Origin: Candidatus Gottesmanbacteria bacterium
GTDB taxonomy: Bacteria; Patescibacteriota; Microgenomatia; 2-02-FULL-39-11
Assembly (NCBI GenBank): GCA_016204905.1
Contig: JACQJU010000085.1
Span: 1 to 7,116, forward strand
Direction of reading: 5' to 3'
DNA length: 7,116 bases
Shown: piece by piece, positions 5,814-7,116 of the stretch
How the letters are laid out: each line of letters starts with the position of its first letter
How positions within the stretch are numbered: position 1 is the first letter of the stretch
Notes under the pieces: model-generated
Databases searched by the model: none
Told to the model about the DNA's origin: nothing
Seen by the model: the letters and a program-made list of their open reading frames with translations, nothing else
Program-made: the position numbers and the translations under genes

Positions 5814-7116
5814 GAAAAAGACACTTCTAGAAAGCCTGAATCGCGATCAACAAAAAGCCCTACTGGCCACAGATGGTCCTATTTTGATACTAGCAGGGGC
5901 TGGGAGTGGTAAAACTAGAGTGCTGACGCACAAAGTAGCCTATCTGATGGTAGAAAAAGGAGTCGAGGGACAAGAAATACTCATGGTAACTTTTACCAAC
6001 AAGGCAGCTACTGAGATGAAGGAGCGGATTCATAATTTGCTTGTCACTTATGAGGACAAAAAATCTTTTGTGCTTCCTTTTGCTGGTACTTTTCACTCAC
6101 TTTGTGCAAAAATACTCAGGATTGATGGCAAAAATATAGGGATACCATCCAATTATGTCATCTATGATGATGGAGATACGAAAGAGGTCATAAAAGAAAT
6201 CATGAAACAAAAAAATATCTCCACCAAGAACTTCAATCCCAGTTCGGTGGCAGCCACAATTTCTCAGGTAAAAAATGAACTGATATCTCCCCTGGAATAT
6301 CCTCAGTATGCCCGGGGATATTTTCAGGAAACGGTGGCAGAAATATATATCGACTATCAGAAAATTTTAAAAGATAACTCTGCTCTGGATTTTGACGATT
6401 TACTTGGAGAAACTATCAGATTGTTTAATAAAGATAGGGATACTTTATCTAAATATCAAGAAAAGTATCATTATGTTTTGGTGGATGAATACCAAGATAC
6501 TAACCATGCCCAATATATGTTGACCAAACTACTTTCGGCAAGATTTAGAAATATCACCGTAGTAGGCGATGCTTCGCAATCTATATATGCTTGGAGGGGA
6601 GCAAATTATAGAAATATTCTGAATTTTGAGAGAGATTTTCCAGAAGTGCAGGTATTTAATCTGGAACAAAATTATCGGTCAACCCAAAAGATACTCGATG
6701 CGGCTTTTTCTATCATCTCCAAGAATAGTAGTCATCCTATACTTAAGCTCTGGACGGAAAATTCAGCGGGAGAGCATATTACACTCTATGAAGCCAGAGA
6801 TGAGCAAGATGAGGCAAGCTATATAATCAAAGAAATTTCTGCCAATAATCTCCAATATTCTCAAGTAGCCGTATTGTATCGGACCAATGCTCAAAGTCGG
6901 GTGATTGAGGAAGTATTTTTGCACCATGGTATACCTTATGTTTTGGTAGGTGGGGTGAGATTTTATGATAGAAAAGAAATAAAAGATGTTATTTCATACC
7001 TAAGGATTCTTTCCAATCCCAAAGATATGATATCTAAAAAATGAATAGCGAAATTGGGTAAAAAAAGAATAGAAAAATTTTAAGAATTTGCACATAAAAT
7101 TGATATAACTAAAACA
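5812..7116 (+). pseudogene. UvrD/PcrA/Rep-type DNA helicase, interrupted by two in-frame stops and cut by the window end
   Basis: The first 410 codons (5812-7044) encode the N-terminal part of a superfamily 1A, 3'-to-5' DNA helicase of the UvrD/PcrA/Rep group, which acts in DNA repair and replication restart. Visible motifs are Q (LNRDQQ, 9-14), Walker A (GAGSGKT, 29-35), Ia (VTFTNKAATEMKERI, 59-73), ALDFDDLL (191-198), Walker B (VDEYQDT, 224-230), III (GDASQSIYAWRGA, 252-264), IV (LEQNYRS, 284-290) and VLYRTNAQSRVIEE (354-367). The reading stops at TGA (7042-7044) in NPKDMISKK, at the entry to domain 2B. Motifs V and VI, essential for ATP hydrolysis, are absent; family members run to about 650-750 residues. 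After the TGA the same frame continues as IAKLGKKRIEKF, then TAA (7081-7083), then EFAHKIDITKT to the window end, which looks like the expected continuation. This suggests two base substitutions rather than a frameshift. A natural short protein is unlikely. Sequence errors near a contig end are the main alternative to a true pseudogene. Confidence 0.8.

Noticed and set aside
7042..7044. TGA read as glycine (genetic code 25, as in SR1 and Gracilibacteria)
   Set aside because: A neighbouring gene ends naturally at TGA in an ATGA overlap, the helicase frame is also broken by TAA, and a basic residue is more likely than Gly at this site.

Overview
The window is AT-rich, gene-dense bacterial DNA and most resembles a genome of the Candidate Phyla Radiation (Patescibacteria), probably the Microgenomates side. 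Three observations support this. A PilO-like type IV pilus gene is followed by a run of small-genome-style surface proteins with Pro/Thr-rich stalks and single transmembrane anchors. Start codons mostly lack a strong Shine-Dalgarno sequence, and genes overlap or nearly touch. Triosephosphate isomerase is unusually short. The lineage is inferred from protein style, not from a marker gene.

Layout. Bases 2-1969 hold three overlapping plus-strand genes: the 3' part of a pilO-like gene, a 62-residue single-pass membrane protein, and a 431-residue surface protein with fibronectin type III, carboxypeptidase-regulatory-like and Ig-like regions. A 130-base gap (1970-2099) follows and is largely filled by a nested palindromic repeat. 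Two coupled genes come next (2100-4039). One is a two-pass membrane protein with an unrecognised six-cysteine outer domain; the other is a PKD-domain protein with a C-terminal anchor. On the minus strand, and meeting them tail to tail with a 4-base overlap, are a LytR-CpsA-Psr (LCP) family protein and, upstream of it, tpiA (5798-4036). Only 13 bases from the tpiA start, a UvrD/PcrA/Rep-type helicase gene runs to the right. It is stopped by an in-frame TGA, and a second in-frame TAA follows 12 codons later although the protein-like reading continues. It is therefore either a pseudogene or carries sequence errors at the window edge.

How they fit together. The left two thirds is a cell-envelope neighbourhood: a pilus inner-membrane component, three stalked surface proteins, and an LCP protein that would attach glycopolymers to the wall. 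tpiA (glycolysis) and the helicase (DNA repair) are housekeeping genes sharing the right end. No CRISPR array, transposase, tRNA or rRNA is visible. The most notable points are the interrupted helicase, the palindromic repeat that brings a consensus -35 box and a misleading start codon to the next gene, the unrecognised cysteine domain, and the LPXTG-like but altered C-terminus of the PKD protein.
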